Assembly: GCF_022376445.1 (NCBI RefSeq)
Contig: NW_025955013.1
Coordinates: forward strand, 1-64,000
DNA length: 64,000 nucleotides
Reading direction: 5' to 3'
Origin: Fomitopsis serialis
Taxonomy: Eukaryota > Basidiomycota > Agaricomycetes > Polyporales > Fomitopsidaceae
Positions 46,201-59,195 of the stretch are shown here, piece by piece (position 1 is the stretch's first letter; every line of letters starts with the position of its first letter). The position numbers were made by a program, and so were the translations under genes. Under the pieces are notes generated by a model. That model was not told the DNA's origin. It ran no database searches and worked only from the letters and a program-made list of their open reading frames with translations.

Positions 46201-48241
46201 CGCGTCCAGGCGACCGAGCATGACCGTGTCATACGTGACCACATCGCTGAGGCTGATGGGGACCGGGCCGTCCTCGAGCACCAGTTCTCTGAACTAAAGG
46301 CGGCACTGGAGGACACGCAGCGACAATTGAAGGATGCACGCGCCCAGGTGGAGATGGCACAGGCCGATACCGCTGGCTTGCGTGAAGAGCTTCAGTGCAT
46401 CGAGCATACGCTGCGGGAGGCGCAGCATATCGAGCACGTTCTGCGCGAGGACCTGAGGGTCGGCAGGGTATCACAGTCGGATTATGAACAGCGGCTTGAG
46501 AACAGCAACCGTCTGGTGGCTCAGCTGCTTGACGTTGCGCTTGCCTTCCGCGAGTCTCATCTCAAGGCACTCGCGGCTGCTCAGGTCATGGCTTCTCATC
46601 CAGCAGCGAAGGCGAACAACGCGGCTCTCACTGACTCCGCTATCATCCCCGGGCAGCATAGTGTCCTCAGTCATCTTCACGTGGAGCCGTCGCCCATCGA
46701 CCCCTCTGACCCTGCTACTGCACTTGAAGCTCTGCGCGCATTCGACCACGACCATTTCCTGGAGGCAATCAACAAGGCAGGATCGACCATACGGAAATGG
46801 CAGAAGCAATGCAAAGAGTACAGGGAGCGGGCGAAGGGGAAGATTTCGTTCAGGAATTTTGCCAAGGGTGACCTTGCACTGTTCCTTCCGACGCGGAATT
46901 CGGTGTCAAAGCCCTGGGCCGCATTCAATGGTGCGTCGGGTTCCTATTCACATCTCGGTGGGTCGGTCACTGATATTCCGAGGTTTCTCCTGCGGCACAA
47001 TTCAGTCTCTTTCCCGCATTATTTCCTCCAGGCTACGGGGCACCTCGCTGAGCAGCTCAAGACCAGGGAGTGGATCGTCGCGAGGATCACATCCATCACG
47101 GAACGTGTTGTCGATCACAAGGTATGTACGCTCGCCGCCGGCGAGCGAGACCAACTCTCGCTGACGGTCATAATTGATCCCAGGATCCGAGTACGAATCC
47201 ATATGGCCTCGGCGATGGCGTCAAGTATTACATGCTGGAGGTGGAGGATTGGACGCAACCAGCCTATCCAGCGAAGCGGCGAGACACGGCGAGACACGGC
47301 TCCGCCGAGGTCAAGGAGTCGACGAGCCCCCCTCCGCCGAGTCCGCCATTACAGGAAGCCAGCCCCCTCCCCGTCCCAGCCGGTCCTCCGGAGAACGAGG
47401 TTGAGGACTCATTTAGTGCCACGCGGCCGCCGAACTCACGGCTGTTCCCAGTCCGCCCGCGTGTCAACTCCTCTCCGACTGCAGGACCATCCTCCCTCTC
47501 TCGTCTGCTTGCTCAAGCGCAGCCGCCGGAATTGTCACTCGAACGGAAGGAGAGTCCCCCTGCAGAGCAGAAACTCCCTACGGAGGGAAGGTCGTCACCT
47601 GTAGCATCACCGCAACCGCCGCCGTCCCCAACCCCTACTGGGTCCGTGCCTCGAAGCTCCATTGGACAGCGCCCGTCATCGCTGCGCCCAGGTTCCAGGG
47701 CGTCGAGAGTGTCTGCGTCGTCGAAGTTCTCGGCGGGCCGCATACCCTTCGGGCCACCTCGTCGGCAGCGAAGGCAGTCGCGACCACCGCTATATCTGAG
47801 CAAGCCGCGTCACCTTTGTCTGACGTTTCCGGTACGCTGAGTGCCGCTCGCCCAGACTCTGTCACTCCTTCCCCAGAGGGCTCGCCTACCGATGGTGTTG
47901 CGAGCTTGATGGCTCATCGGCGGAGGACGAAGTCTTACCATGTCCCGCGGCCCTCGAGCAGCGCTGCTGCACCTCCCACTGTAAGTGCTTCACCGCTGTT
48001 TGGACCCTCCGTGGGCGTTACCGCTGGCTCTGCCGCTGGCGCGACCGCGCGGAGTACCCTTGCGAGTCTTGCGAGTAGCTGGGGCTTTGGTAGGAAGAAG
48101 CGGCCTGAGCTGGTAGCAGAGGAGGAAGTGACTAGCCCAGATACTCCCGGGCCAAATCCCATTAGCCCGAGCCACATATGGGAAAACGCGACGCAGCTGA
48201 GCTCGTCACCGCCAAGCATGCCAGGTAATTTGCACCGGTAG
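43295..48241 (+). CDS. ATG11: Autophagy-related protein 11 (ATG11) homologue
   Basis: Scaffold for selective autophagy: ATG11 binds cargo receptors and the ATG1 kinase at the phagophore assembly site. I assemble 16 exons totalling 4086 nt (1361 residues, normal for basidiomycetes). N-terminus MIQLCRAEDGQV; then YLADGRRLTKDNVRDIAG (43530-43590) and MIYVFNKRYLDLDVNEVL; central RRKEF and ERKRRQLYRG with PFETRGMDDPVP. Exon 14 (45638-47121) begins with a long coiled coil rich in E, R, L and A. It ends with the conserved C-terminal ATG11 domain: GDLALFLPTRNS, PWAAFNGASG, PHYFLQATGHL, REWIVARITSI. A Pro/Ser-rich tail follows. The tail needs either an intron at 47709-47773 or one missing base near 47757; both reach the same stop. 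The intron 43748-43795 is 48 nt and in frame, so retention would not break the protein. Confidence 0.93.
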
Positions 48242-49836
48242 TAGGAAGTGGCAAACTACTTCTGTCTACCACCCTTCGTAGACTCAGGGACGCTCGTTAC
48301 ATATCTTTCTGGATTTACGTCGACAACTTTAGCATTGCACGATACACGCTCGTTCATCCTCTCTAACCATCTAATGTGTATATCGAAATGCTTTGGTCAT
48401 TGCAGTAGACAATTGCTTCCCGCAACGGTCGTAGTCTGTGTAGTGAAGTGTGCCTTGCCTGCGAGTCTGATAATTGGCGAAATTACGTCCGCGAAGACGA
48501 CGAACGACGACCATCAATTTCATTGGGCGCATGATCAGGAAAGACTGATCCCATGCCAATGCCAACGCCAACCAGAGTGCAGACATCTCGAAGCCAGGTA
48601 CGCAGAGCTAGATCAGGGCATGGGCGGGTCACGATGTGCAGCGGGCGGCCCTACTTCGTCCGCCATATATAAGCCCAGCCGTTGGCAAATTCCTGCCTGA
48701 TGGACTTGATTTCTTTTTCACTATGTATTAAGCAGGCTCGTGTCTTCAGACTAGCTCGCTCTCCGCTCTCGACACGCCGCGCTTTCATCGTGAGGAAAGG
48801 CAATGGCAGCGGCTTCTACTAACAATGACATTACCGCCGTGTGTTCTCGTCATCTTGTTCATTTCGAGATGACATTTCTGACCAGCCCAACGCAGTACGA
48901 TACCGGTTGCTTCGGCCGTGGCGTACGAACTTTGCGTGAACCATGGGAAGAGGAACGCTCAGTGACCCCGGCCGGAGGAGCTACCAGCACTGCAACCATT
49001 GAGTGGAAGTGTGGGGCTCCGCATTCCCCGCAATATCCCCGCGATCAAAGTACCCATGGACAATGAGAATCTGACTGATAGGTATGGAACCGGTGGCTCC
49101 GGTGCGGTCTACAGCACTCCTCGCGGTTATGCGTACCAGATTAGTAGGGTCAGTGAGTCGCACAGCGACGACATATCTGACGGTGTTTGTTCTTTTTTGC
49201 GACGTGGGACGCACAAACCGTCCGGAGACCGTCCACGCTCACTGTCAGGCACGACCACGGGGCTCGCCACAGGTTCGTGTCTGAGACGAGACTCGGGGCG
49301 ATCGCCGCCACAAATGTTTATGCTGCGCGTCAGCAAACGTCGGCGCCCGCACTCGGCGGCCAGGCAAGGGTGGTATGGCCCAGCATCCTGTTCAGACGGC
49401 CTCCATGCGCACTAGGGCGAGTAAGGTCGACTCGGGTCCGTTCAATGATGGAGGTTCTAACAAGGCCCCGATACGACGTCGGCGCCATGCGAGTTGGCTG
49501 CGACAGGTGAGACACAGTAATGCGGGCACGCTCGGTGGCGCGAACAATGTTGATTGCTAACTTCGGTGCCTAGCTTCCACAACTTTTCGTCGTTCGAACA
49601 GCAAGCTCAGATTAGATTTAAATGGAGTGGCATTACAAGTCTGCAAGCGGGCCAATAGGCTCCTCGGGATCGCACAGAAGCCGACGGGCTGCGGGGAATC
49701 TACGCGAGAGATCGCTTGCTTGCACGGGGGGTCCGTCGGGGAAACGAGGCGTCTGGGCTTGCGGTGTGACCAACAACCACCGGGACACACGCAAGGGGCA
49801 TACTGTCGACTGTGTCTGACAGAGTTGTACAGAAGA
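48242..49836. other. Region between ATG11 and the sugar transporter; possible short gene at 48803
   Basis: A TATATAA at 48666-48672 lies 131 nt before an ATG at 48803 that opens an 87-codon frame (MAAASTNNDITAV) to 49066. Downstream another frame gives NLTDRYGTGGSGAVYSTPRG (about 49065-49125). I cannot join these into a convincing spliced gene and recognise no family. Confidence 0.3.
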
Positions 49837-49844
49837 CTATAAAG
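49837..49844 (+). promoter_or_regulatory. TATA box of the sugar transporter gene
   Basis: CTATAAAG lies 87 nt before the ATG at 49931, at the usual distance for fungal core promoters. Confidence 0.55.
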
Positions 49845-49930
49845 CCTACTACCCACGCTCGTTATCATCCGTCGCTCCTTCATTTCTCCACTCTCTAGCG
49901 CTTTACGAAACCTACACCTCACACGACACC

Positions 49931-52034
49931 ATGGCGGGCGGAGCAGTGGCCAATGTCGGTGGAAACGCGAACCTCATGCACCTCGTCGATCCGAACCGGA
50001 CGTGGTACAACAACCGGCGGTACGTAGCTGCTTCGCAGATATGGGTGCCCCAGCGCGCTTACACGTCGTTGGTCCGAAATTTCAGCCTTATCTACCTCCA
50101 CCTCTGGATCCTGCTTCTGTGAGCTGACATTGGCTCTGTTTGCACGAAGATAACTCTGACAAACCGCATGCTTGCTACAGCCTCATCACATCGTCCACCA
50201 ATGGATTCGACAACAGTCTTATGAACAGTTTTCAGTCAATGCCTCAATGGGAGGACTACTTCGGCACACCGGTGGGAGGCAAGCTCGGTATCTTGAACGC
50301 CATTCAAGTGAGTTTTGGGACTTCGTTCCTCGGTGGAATGACCATTTGACCGAGTTTGTCTAGAACATCGGTTCCCTGGCCGGCTACCCATTTGCGCCGT
50401 ATTTGTCGGATGGCTTGGGCCGGCGCAAAGCCATCTGGATCGGTGCGACTATCATGCTCGTCGGGGTCGGGGTGCAGACAGCCTCGTACAACCTGAGCAT
50501 GTTTATCGGAGCGAGGTCTGTGTCTTCTCTGTTCCCCTGTTGATGATTTGCTGACAGCGTGCTAGGTTCTGCGTTGGCTTCGGCCTAACATTTGCAGCGA
50601 ACGCGGCACCTATGCTCGTCACGGAGATCGCTTATCCAACATACCGTGCTCCTATCACCTCGTTGTACAACTCACTGTGGTACACAGGTAATATCATGTG
50701 CGTCCCCAGATACCTTGACGTGATATGCATTTCCTGACTGAGCTGCGTCGTCAGTGCTTCCTGGTGTTCGTATGGCACGGAGAGGATCGATACTAGCTGG
50801 TCATGGCGTATCCCGTCGCTGTTGCAAGGCCTCCCGTCTGTCTTCCAGTTCTTCTTGGTCCTCCTTGTTCCGGAAAGCCCCCGTTGGCTAGTGTCCAAGG
50901 GCAAGGAGACACAGGCTCTGAAGACGCTCGCATACTACCACGCTGATGGCAACGAGCAAGATCCGCTAGTTCAGTACGAGTTCGAGGAGATTAAAGCTGC
51001 TATTGCTCTTGACAGGCAGAGTGAGCCATTCATATTTATCTGGCTCTGAGAGCCTCGATGAACTTTCAAGCAGGTGCCCAGAGCGTTGGATGGCTGTCTC
51101 TCGTCAAGACACCAGGGAACAGGAAGCGGATCATGTTGATTGTTGCGATCGCGTGGTTCTCGCAATGGTCTGGAACGGACTTGTCTCGTTTTACCTCAAC
51201 AAGGTTTCGACACCATCGGCATCACGGACAGCACCACTCAGCTTCTCATCACTGGGTGCGTCTCTTGTGTTCATTTCTCTACATGGTATGTGATGCTGTC
51301 GTCTCCAGTATTCTTGCCATTGGAACCTATGCTGGGCAGTCTTCGCTTCGTTCCTTGTTGACATTGCTGGGCGGCGGACGCTCTTCCTCACCTCCTGCGC
51401 TGGCATGGTCGTGTTCTTCACCGGGCAGACTATTTGTTCTGCGGAGTACGCGCTGCACGGGACTGCCGCGGCTGGCCACGCCGTATCGCGTTATTTTCCT
51501 ATTCTACGCCGCATACGAGTATGTGCCTTGCTTCTGTCATGCAAGTCGTGTGATGTGTCCAACAGCATCGCTTCACCCCGCTTATCGTGTCGTACACGGT
51601 CGAGATTCTGCCGTTCTCATCCGTGCGAAGGGCTTCAACGTGTTCAACTTCGTCGTCTCCCTCGCGCTCATCTTCAATCAGTACGTCAATCCGATCGCGC
51701 TGCAGAACATCGGGTGGAAGTACTACGTGCGTCACAGCCACTTTCTCATCAAGCTTGGCTCATCACTTCGTTACAGATCTTCTACTGCTGCTGGCTCTTT
51801 TCCAGTCGTGTTCTGCTTCCTGTTTATCGTGGAGACGAAGAACCGGACCTCGAAGAGACCGCGGCGCTGTTCGACGGCGAGATCTGGGGCGCGGGTCATG
51901 GAGAGTGGCGTGGTTGCCGCCGACGAGGTACGGCACGATGAGCACGAGGATGGCCCCAAGAGCTCAACCCTATCCGAGCGCCCCACGCTCGTCCAGACAG
52001 CAGCTCGTCGTCGGACGAGAAGGCTTCGGCCTAA
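49931..52034 (+). CDS. MFS sugar transporter (lactose/hexose permease type), 3' half frame-broken
   Basis: Plasma-membrane proton:sugar symporter of the major facilitator superfamily, 12 TM type. Exons 49931-50019, 50086-50118, 50181-50307, 50364-50515, 50566-50697 and 50755-51020 are clean. Motifs: start MAGGAVANVGG; first helix LLITSSTNGFDNSLMN; loop YLSDGLGRRKAIWIG; ITSLYNSLWYTGNI; PESPRWLVSKGKE. After 51020 the remaining helices and the C-terminal signature (GRRTLFLTSCAGM, NVFNFVVSLALIFNQYVNPI, FLFIVETKNRT, ETAALFDGEIWG) are all present. They are scattered over three frames by at least eleven one-base gaps, near 51175, 51205, 51320, 51484, 51491, 51572, 51618, 51802, 51808, 51849 and 51998. 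No gap destroys a motif. The last intron before the stop region lies at about 51727-51777. Stop assigned at 52032-52034 after a Ser-rich tail; this end is tentative. Confidence 0.85.
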
Positions 52035-53961
52035 TCGCCGCACCGTGCCCCGTGGAAACGCGAGGGTCCTGGGACCGCGATCTGCACCCCCCCTTCCGAC
52101 TTAGTGTAACCATAGATTTTGGATGGACGACTTCGCTGTGTATCATTGCTTTGGAATCTGGTTTGGCTGCGACGACTACTACTACCCTGGAACTACTGTA
52201 GCTCACGTACCGATAATATCACCCCATCATCATCGTCCTCCGAACCGCCACCACCCCTCCCACACTCGCACTCTCACCGACATCACGCTGTAGTATTATG
52301 CACTAAAGTATCCGCGACGCACAGGACTGCCAGTAATCATCCTCCCACATAATACATACATCCTTCAGCATCCGCGCGTGGCGTTTGGCGAGCCCTTCTT
52401 GTCACTCATCTGTGATAGGGTGTCTGCTCAGCCCAAGGTAAGGAGATTCAGCAGCCAGACAAGTAGGTGAAACTGCCGGTACTGTGCTTGGCAGGCGCCC
52501 ATTACTACTTGACCGGCGACCTCCGATCTGGATCTCCCCTCCTCCTTCCTCAGCCTCATGCTTGAGTTCTGCTTGAGTTGCCACTCCATTATACTCACTG
52601 TGATGTTCGAACTGCTGCTAATGCGAGTAACGCCGGGTTTCTAGTCCTCAGCCCTCCGCGAAATGGAGGAAAATATGCGATCTATTGCCGCTGCATCGAG
52701 CGGAGGACCATAGGACTCGCCACCACGACTTGGTAGCTTCTCGCACTTATTACGAGCTTGACTGTGCCATTGGTAAGTCGTCATGTATTTAGAATATCAG
52801 GATCCCCTCGCGGCACCCGTCTCCGTCAGTCAATATTAGGCGCAGAGTGCCAGGACAAGTCGGGATCGCTTGACCAGAGCAGCGGAAGGTTATCGCTGCT
52901 GTCGTCTGAGATGTCAGTCGTAAAGGTACGCCGGGCTTTTGAACAATGATACGTGCTGCTTCCGTGGCATGCCGCTGACTGACCCGGAGGCCGCTCAAAG
53001 GCCCCGAGAGTCAAATATATGTAGTCGCGCAGCGCTCAGCGGCTCTCCATATCATCAGCTTCTGGCAGTTTGGCCTCTGCGACCACTGACATGCACAGGA
53101 GATCCATCTCACTGTGGTGATCAGTGTCGGCGTGGATGCTGTGCTCTGCCATGATGCATTGCCGTAATGACCGCCGTCATGCGGGTGGAAGTTGAAGGAC
53201 TCGGGCATTATCTGTCTGTTGTTGATAGAGGATCTGCCTCAATATCAGTAACGAACACGGCATGTGTTCCCCATCTTCGCCTCCATGCCATAGCATGAAC
53301 CTGTACATTCATCTGTCGAGGTGAACTCGATATAGTACGTGCGCCGCACCAACCATGTGAACGTCTTCAGGATTGTTGGACCGGATGCATCTCCGCCAAC
53401 TTGTTCTATCGTGTTTCTGTCTGTTCTCACGTTGACAGCTGTCGAATTGCCTCACCGCCGCCGCCGCACAACCACGACAGAGGTCTGGTAGATGGCTAGG
53501 TACGCTGCATCGCGGCTCAACATATATGCATCCATCTATCATGTATGGAGGATGCGTGGCAGCAAGACTGCTATGGCCAGGTACTCGACGACCTGAGCCT
53601 GAACATAAAGACCACACCCAGCTCGGGTTGTCTCTTCAGGGCGGCAGAGTTGACACGCTTTCTCCTCCTAGCGTCTATGGCTGACAGGGATCTTCTCGCC
53701 CTTTTAATACACCCTCGCTGCCAGTGCTTGTGCCTCAGTGTGCCCGGTCACGGGAGAAACAAGTTCGCCGTCCTGACTCAAGATACGGCGATTCGCCCTC
53801 CAGGCTGCCGCCAGCACGTTGCATGGTATATATGCCTCTATTCGCTTGCGCTTCGTGAAGCTTATCCGTACCGCTGCTGCTACCGCTATCCGAGTCGACT
53901 GCAACTCCGGACTCGGAGTCTGCCACACGATTCGCTCCATCGCTCATAACTACTGTTGTTA
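52035..53961. other. Intergenic region between the transporter and DUF6533 copy G
   Basis: No gene, tRNA or repeat array is recognised in either strand. Confidence 0.45.
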
Positions 53962-55688
53962 ATGGCAGACAGTGCAGCCAGTCTGATACAGGAAGAGTCG
54001 GTACCGTTTTCTGCGCGTCGCCGTGATACGCTGACCAGCACTCCAGTCGTCTACTCAACAATCTCGTACTCGCCGCACAGGGTAGGCCGCATGCCTTTCC
54101 AATGTATTCTAGTACTAGTACTGACCATGCGCTTCTGTAGCCCTTTGCTGCTATGATTACTGTATAACCTTCGCCAGCGAAGTCAAATACGTATGGTCGA
54201 GAAAGTTCTCGCTGGCTGCCGCCCTCTTCTACGCGTTCCGCTATGCCGCGGTGTTGAATACGCTGTTCATTGCGTTGGGATATTTCCCTGGACGGAACTG
54301 GAGCACCCCACATGTAAGTACTTGATTCGCCCGGCCGCGCGTCTGACTTCATTGTCTCGCAGAGGTCAGCCTGAATCGATGTACTGCTGCTGTGCAGTAT
54401 GCTCATTGGCCTGGGTAGCTGCGTGATTGTTATTCGCTTCGAAATGGCGGGCGATGTCTTGATATTGACCACTTCCACGGGTAAGCAACAGTTGCAGCAT
54501 CTGACTATCTCATGAATAACTGTCAACTGCTAGTGTTCACGGCGATGCGCGTATTCGCGCTTTTCCATCGAAGCCTATATCTGTTTGGCTTCTCCTTATC
54601 TTGGGCCTGATCGCACCCGTCATAACAGCGGTGAGCGGTTTGAACCTGCATCTGGCCAAGCCTACGTACTGATTAATAATGTGTCGAATCTGCCGACAAA
54701 GTATTCCTTCATTCGGTCTACACCAATATTGTACGCGATCACACCTGACTATCAGGTGTGTTACATCGACACTGCGAACGTTGTCAATTAGTGAGTCCCG
54801 TCCATGCGAATTTCACCTATAAATCACACCCTCGTCTAACATGCGGCCCCCTGTCATTCGCAGTTGTAAGCAACATCTCTTGTGTCGGACGCACGAGCTC
54901 AATATTCGGCACATTGGCAGGGATGATGGGTGCGCGAGCATCGTCCTGGTGTTCGACGGGTTCGTCTTCGGCATGACATGGTGGGGCACGCGCCGCGCGA
55001 CAGCGCTCGGAGGCTCCAGGGCTGTCCTCATGAGAGATAGTGAGTGTTATCATCGAGTTAGACTTCCACTTCCACTGAAAGTATGAATCATCTCCCGATA
55101 AATAGCTGCTATTTACTTTGGGTGCGCGCCGAACCCTAAGGAGGGCGTTGATCCGAGCCGGAACTAACTGTCGTGCCCACCATCTCGACCCTAGATTTCT
55201 CTTTGCGCTGAACGTCCTCGCGATAGCCATCGCCGCGGTGCACCTTACAGTCAGTGTCTCTCCCGCATCCCTCCGTCAATGGTGCAACAACTGACGCTCA
55301 CTCAGTTCATAGTCGTCGTGAACACATGGACGGCAATGTTAGTCACCTCCCTTTATCTTCGCGCCCCTACTGACCCGTCCTTTCCTACCATCGAACGCAC
55401 CCCACCCCTACCTACAGACTCACCTCGGTCCTCCTCTCACGCCTCATGCTCGACCTCCGCGAGGTCATCGCAGACCTCATTCCGAGCGACACGAGCCGCC
55501 ACACCTTCCGCAGTGGTTCGACGAGCCTCTCGCGCACGCTGGGCTCGCTCCACTTCACGCAGCGCGGTGCGGCCCCGCCCTCGGAGATCTCTATTGAGCT
55601 GAGTCCGGTCAGTCCTCGTGCAGGACGGCGGCGCGGGGACTCGGAGGGGGAGAGCTGGACTCTAGGTGGAGACGAGAGTGAGGGGTGA
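53962..55688 (+). pseudogene. DUF6533 copy G, two one-base deletions
   Basis: Exons: 53962-53996, 54047-54081, 54141-54313, microexon 54363-54364 (AG), 54419-54480, 54534-54630, 54702-54790, microexon 54864-54865 (TT), 54921-55039, 55106-55121, 55195-55249, 55306-55337, 55418-55688. It starts MADSAASLIQE; domain motif LCCYDYCITFASEVKYVWSR. Exon 5 is 97 nt where all other copies have 98; the gap falls near GGCTTCTCC (54588-54596). Exon 7 also lacks one base near TCGTCCTGG (54939-54947). Both fit loss of one C. All splice sites, both microexons and the Tyr-Trp before MMGARASS are intact. So this is either a very recent pseudogene or a functional gene with consensus errors. Closest to copies H and I. 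Confidence 0.8.
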
Positions 55689-57374
55689 GATGGTGAAGAG
55701 ACGACGTGGAGGTGTCCCAGGTCAGTCGCACCTTCGTGCGGGAAGGCGTCGTGATGAGCTAATGGCGACGCCAATTTCTTGAGTTATTGGGCCCTCCATC
55801 GAACATATTGTCCTTGATCTGGTCACGCTCGCAGAATCGTTGTGGTTGTCCCGGATGACCCATGCACCCACTATCCCGACTCGGACCAAAGCTTTCAAAG
55901 GGCCTAAACGGCCACCCCACATCGTCCATGGTACGCCCCGCGTCGCAAGCGCTTTCGGGAGGTGACAATGCATACTTCGCACGAAGCAGGTGACCATTAG
56001 CCATGCGCACGTTGGCGAACGAATAAAGGAAACCCTTTTTGGTGGTGGCCACGAGCCAGTAGCTCAGGCTTATGTTCGCGCATTGAACCATTCTGTAGCC
56101 CTACTAGTAGCGTGTTGTGCTGACTGGATTCGTACTGTGCAGCATCATCAGCATGCTTGTCTATCTCCAACACGCTGTACTTGGCATTGGGATATGGAGT
56201 ACGCACTAGTACTACTGGCATAGCAGCGGCAATTAATGAATGAACGCAAACACTTACGCAAGGTATACCGTATACGCAGGGGCACTTCAATGTTTCAAAC
56301 CGACAGACCGTGACTGTCAGACAAAACATTCTAGATCCTTTCGGATCGTCCCACCGTGCCAACTGGCGTAGGTCTCAAGCCTGAGGTGGATAAGTGCTCA
56401 AATTCAAAACGCGGGCCAGCGTGGTACGCAAATAATAGTCACAGTAGAGGGTGTGACGGTCGAGTAACACCATCACGTGCATGTGGTACCCATTGTCAAT
56501 GCGCGTTACGCCTGGAGTGCTAAGTACTGTATGCATACTACCACTTCAAGTACTTACTGATATACACTTGTTTTCCGCCTCTGGATCGATGGAGGAGGCC
56601 GTTATAGTGGAAGAACCTATCGCAAGCGACCTCCGCTCCGTCCCTAACTTCTTGTGAGCCACATCTCTAGTCACGCATTGAACACGGCCCGGTTGAACTG
56701 GCACTTTGTGAGGTGAATTCCACGTACCTCCTCGCATCTCGATAACCTGTGATGCAATTGTGCAAGGTCTCACATGTAGAGTGCATGGAACGAGTCGGCC
56801 CGTGTCCTTGACCGACCACTTCGCCGCCGCATATTCTTCTCTATCTCAGCTTCGTGCGATCTATGAGCGACAGCTGTCCGGAACGTGCAACATTCAACAC
56901 CGCACCCTGCGCTGTCTCACATACCATGGACACATGTTGATGTGTGTCTTGTCCTGAACGTGGCAAGCTTCACGCTTCAAGCTCCATGTACCATCCTGTT
57001 GCGGAAGAACTAGGTATTCCCTCCGAAGTACCCAAATTTCACGACGGCACGGTAAGCCGCTCCCTCAGGCTCAGTATTGCTTCTGTTACTGATCGGTCTG
57101 CTACTCAGCGATCTTCACTGGTACGTCCGTTTGAGTTCAATACCGCCACTAGTATTCGGTGGTCTTGTCACGCAGAAAAAATTACAGAATCTTTTACGGA
57201 TAACGCCGGTGCTTCGCCCTCCGAGCGGAAATTGAGTTCCGCAACTTATATGCTTCTACTCGCTTGCCGCAATGTGCCCCATTACCCTCGTTGCCCGTCT
57301 ACGTCTGTTGCTCCTGACTACAGTCTCTATCCTGGAGACCTCGCTCCCTGACCTGCATCACAGCGCAGTCCCAA
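55689..57374. other. Intergenic region between copies G and H
   Basis: Nothing coding is recognised in this 1.7 kb gap. Confidence 0.45.
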
Positions 57375-59195
57375 ATGGCCAACAGACTAGCTGAGTATTT
57401 TAAGGAAGAGTTCGTCACTAGGTCTCTATTCCACAACGTCTTGGCTAACTAGCCTTCCAGCCGTTTACTAAGCTCCCTGCTTCTTGCTGCCCAGGGTACG
57501 TATTAATGAGCCGGCGTGGCTGCTTCAGTGCACTTACCATAACTCATGCACTGCCCTTAGTCCTCTCCTGCTATGACTACTGTCTAACCTTCGCCAGCGA
57601 AGTCAGATATGTGTGGTCGAGGAAATTATCTCTGGCCTCTATCCTGTTCTACGCCCTCCGGTATTCGCCAGTAGTCAACACGATTTTCGTGACGTTGGGT
57701 TACTTCCCTTGGCGGAGTTGGCAGACCCCACACGTACGTTCTTGTCGGCGAAAGCAGCGCACCCAATATGGCTTATCCTGTTTCTTCGCAGAGGTCAGCA
57801 GTGATTCGATACTTATCTGCGGGACCTTCCATGACCCTTTCCTATGGCGAGAAGCTGCGTCGTTGTCATGCGCCTCGAGATGGCGGGCGACATATTGGTC
57901 TTAACCGCCTCCGCACGTAAGTGCCCATCCAGTTTTCTTGTAGAAGCTCTATCATGCAATAAAATGACAGTGTTCACGGCGATGCGTGTATATGCGCTGT
58001 TCCATAGAAACATATTCCTTTTTGCCTTGACCCTAGGCTTAGGTCTCATTGCTCCCGCCATATCAGCTGTGAGTAACATGTCATTTGTTGATATGGCTGT
58101 ATACGCTCATTGACGGGTTCTTGATACTCGCTGTTTAGTATACTTTCATCGACTCCCAGCCGACTCTGGAGAAGTTCACGCGTAGCTCTCAGTTTTGCTA
58201 CATCCAAGATGCGTACGTGACTAATCTGTGAGTCCCCGTTCGGAAACACTTTTGTCACGTCCTTTATATTTACCATTCCATGCTTTTGTACTCCAGTTGT
58301 AAGCGTCATCGGGCAACTTGACGGGAACACGGGTTTGACGCATTTCTACAGGGATGTTGGGTGCACGCGCATCGTCCGTGATTTGTGATGGCCTCGTCTT
58401 CGGATTGACGTGGATGGTTGTTCGGCCTGGGGCCGCAACTGGAGAGTCGACAACGATGCTTGTCATAATGAGAGACAGTGCGTGTTTTGATTTGATATTG
58501 AAGAACATACCACAGCTCATGCCATACACAACTCGGATGAACAGCAACGATTTACTTCGGGTGCGTGATAACATAGGACACTTGAGCCTCGACACGAATG
58601 CTCCAGCTCAACATGCCATCCCACTCATTGTTTTGTGTTCAGATTTCTGTCAGTGCTGAACATCATCGCTATAGGCTTTGCCACGGCGAGCTTGACTGTG
58701 AGTACATACGCCCATTCCCTGGCATGTGGTGCGACAGCTGTCTTTCTTCTTCGTTCAGCACTTCATCGTGGTCATAACCACATGGACAGCTTTGTGCGTC
58801 ACCCGTTCTACAATCTTCCCATCTTCTTTCTTACCCAATGTCAATTTCCTCATTGACACAGACTGACATCTATCCTCCTATCACGCCTCATGCTCGACCT
58901 CCGTGCGGCCGCAGACCTCCTGCCTACAGGCTCCGAATGTAGCAACCACTTCTTCTGCCGTGCCCCGCCGAGCCACTCTGAATCTGGCAGTCTGGGCTCG
59001 CTCGTATTCACCGTGCGCACGGCCGCGTGTGACCCTCCGGACGTGCTACCACTGTCGGGGGTGATCAGCTGCAATGCAGAACACTACGGGGAGTCAGAGA
59101 GCTGGATAGCCACTGATCCTGGCGAAGGTGATTATCTATCGAACTCTTCCGTGAGAGAGGACGTCGGATCTTGTAGTGCAGTGGACTCAATGTAA
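57375..59195 (+). CDS. DUF6533 membrane protein, copy H
   Basis: Exons: 57375-57409, 57461-57495, 57561-57733, microexon 57792-57793 (AG), 57855-57916, 57971-58068, 58139-58227, microexon 58297-58298 (TT), 58352-58477, 58545-58560, 58643-58697, 58759-58793, 58862-59195. Coding length is 1062 nt (353 residues), the longest copy because of its acidic C-terminal tail. It starts MANRLAEYFKE; motif SCYDYCLTFASEVRYVWSRK. The microexons give Ser before Cys-Val-Val and Leu-Trp before MLGARASSVICDG. Exon 10 begins one codon earlier than in A-D (His before Phe-Ile-Val), shared with copy I. All junctions are GT-AG. Function unknown; polytopic membrane protein. Confidence 0.88.

Noticed and set aside
55496..55690. 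Treating the DUF6533 C-terminal tails as a separate conserved domain
   Set aside because: They differ in length and sequence between copies and are simply polar and acidic.
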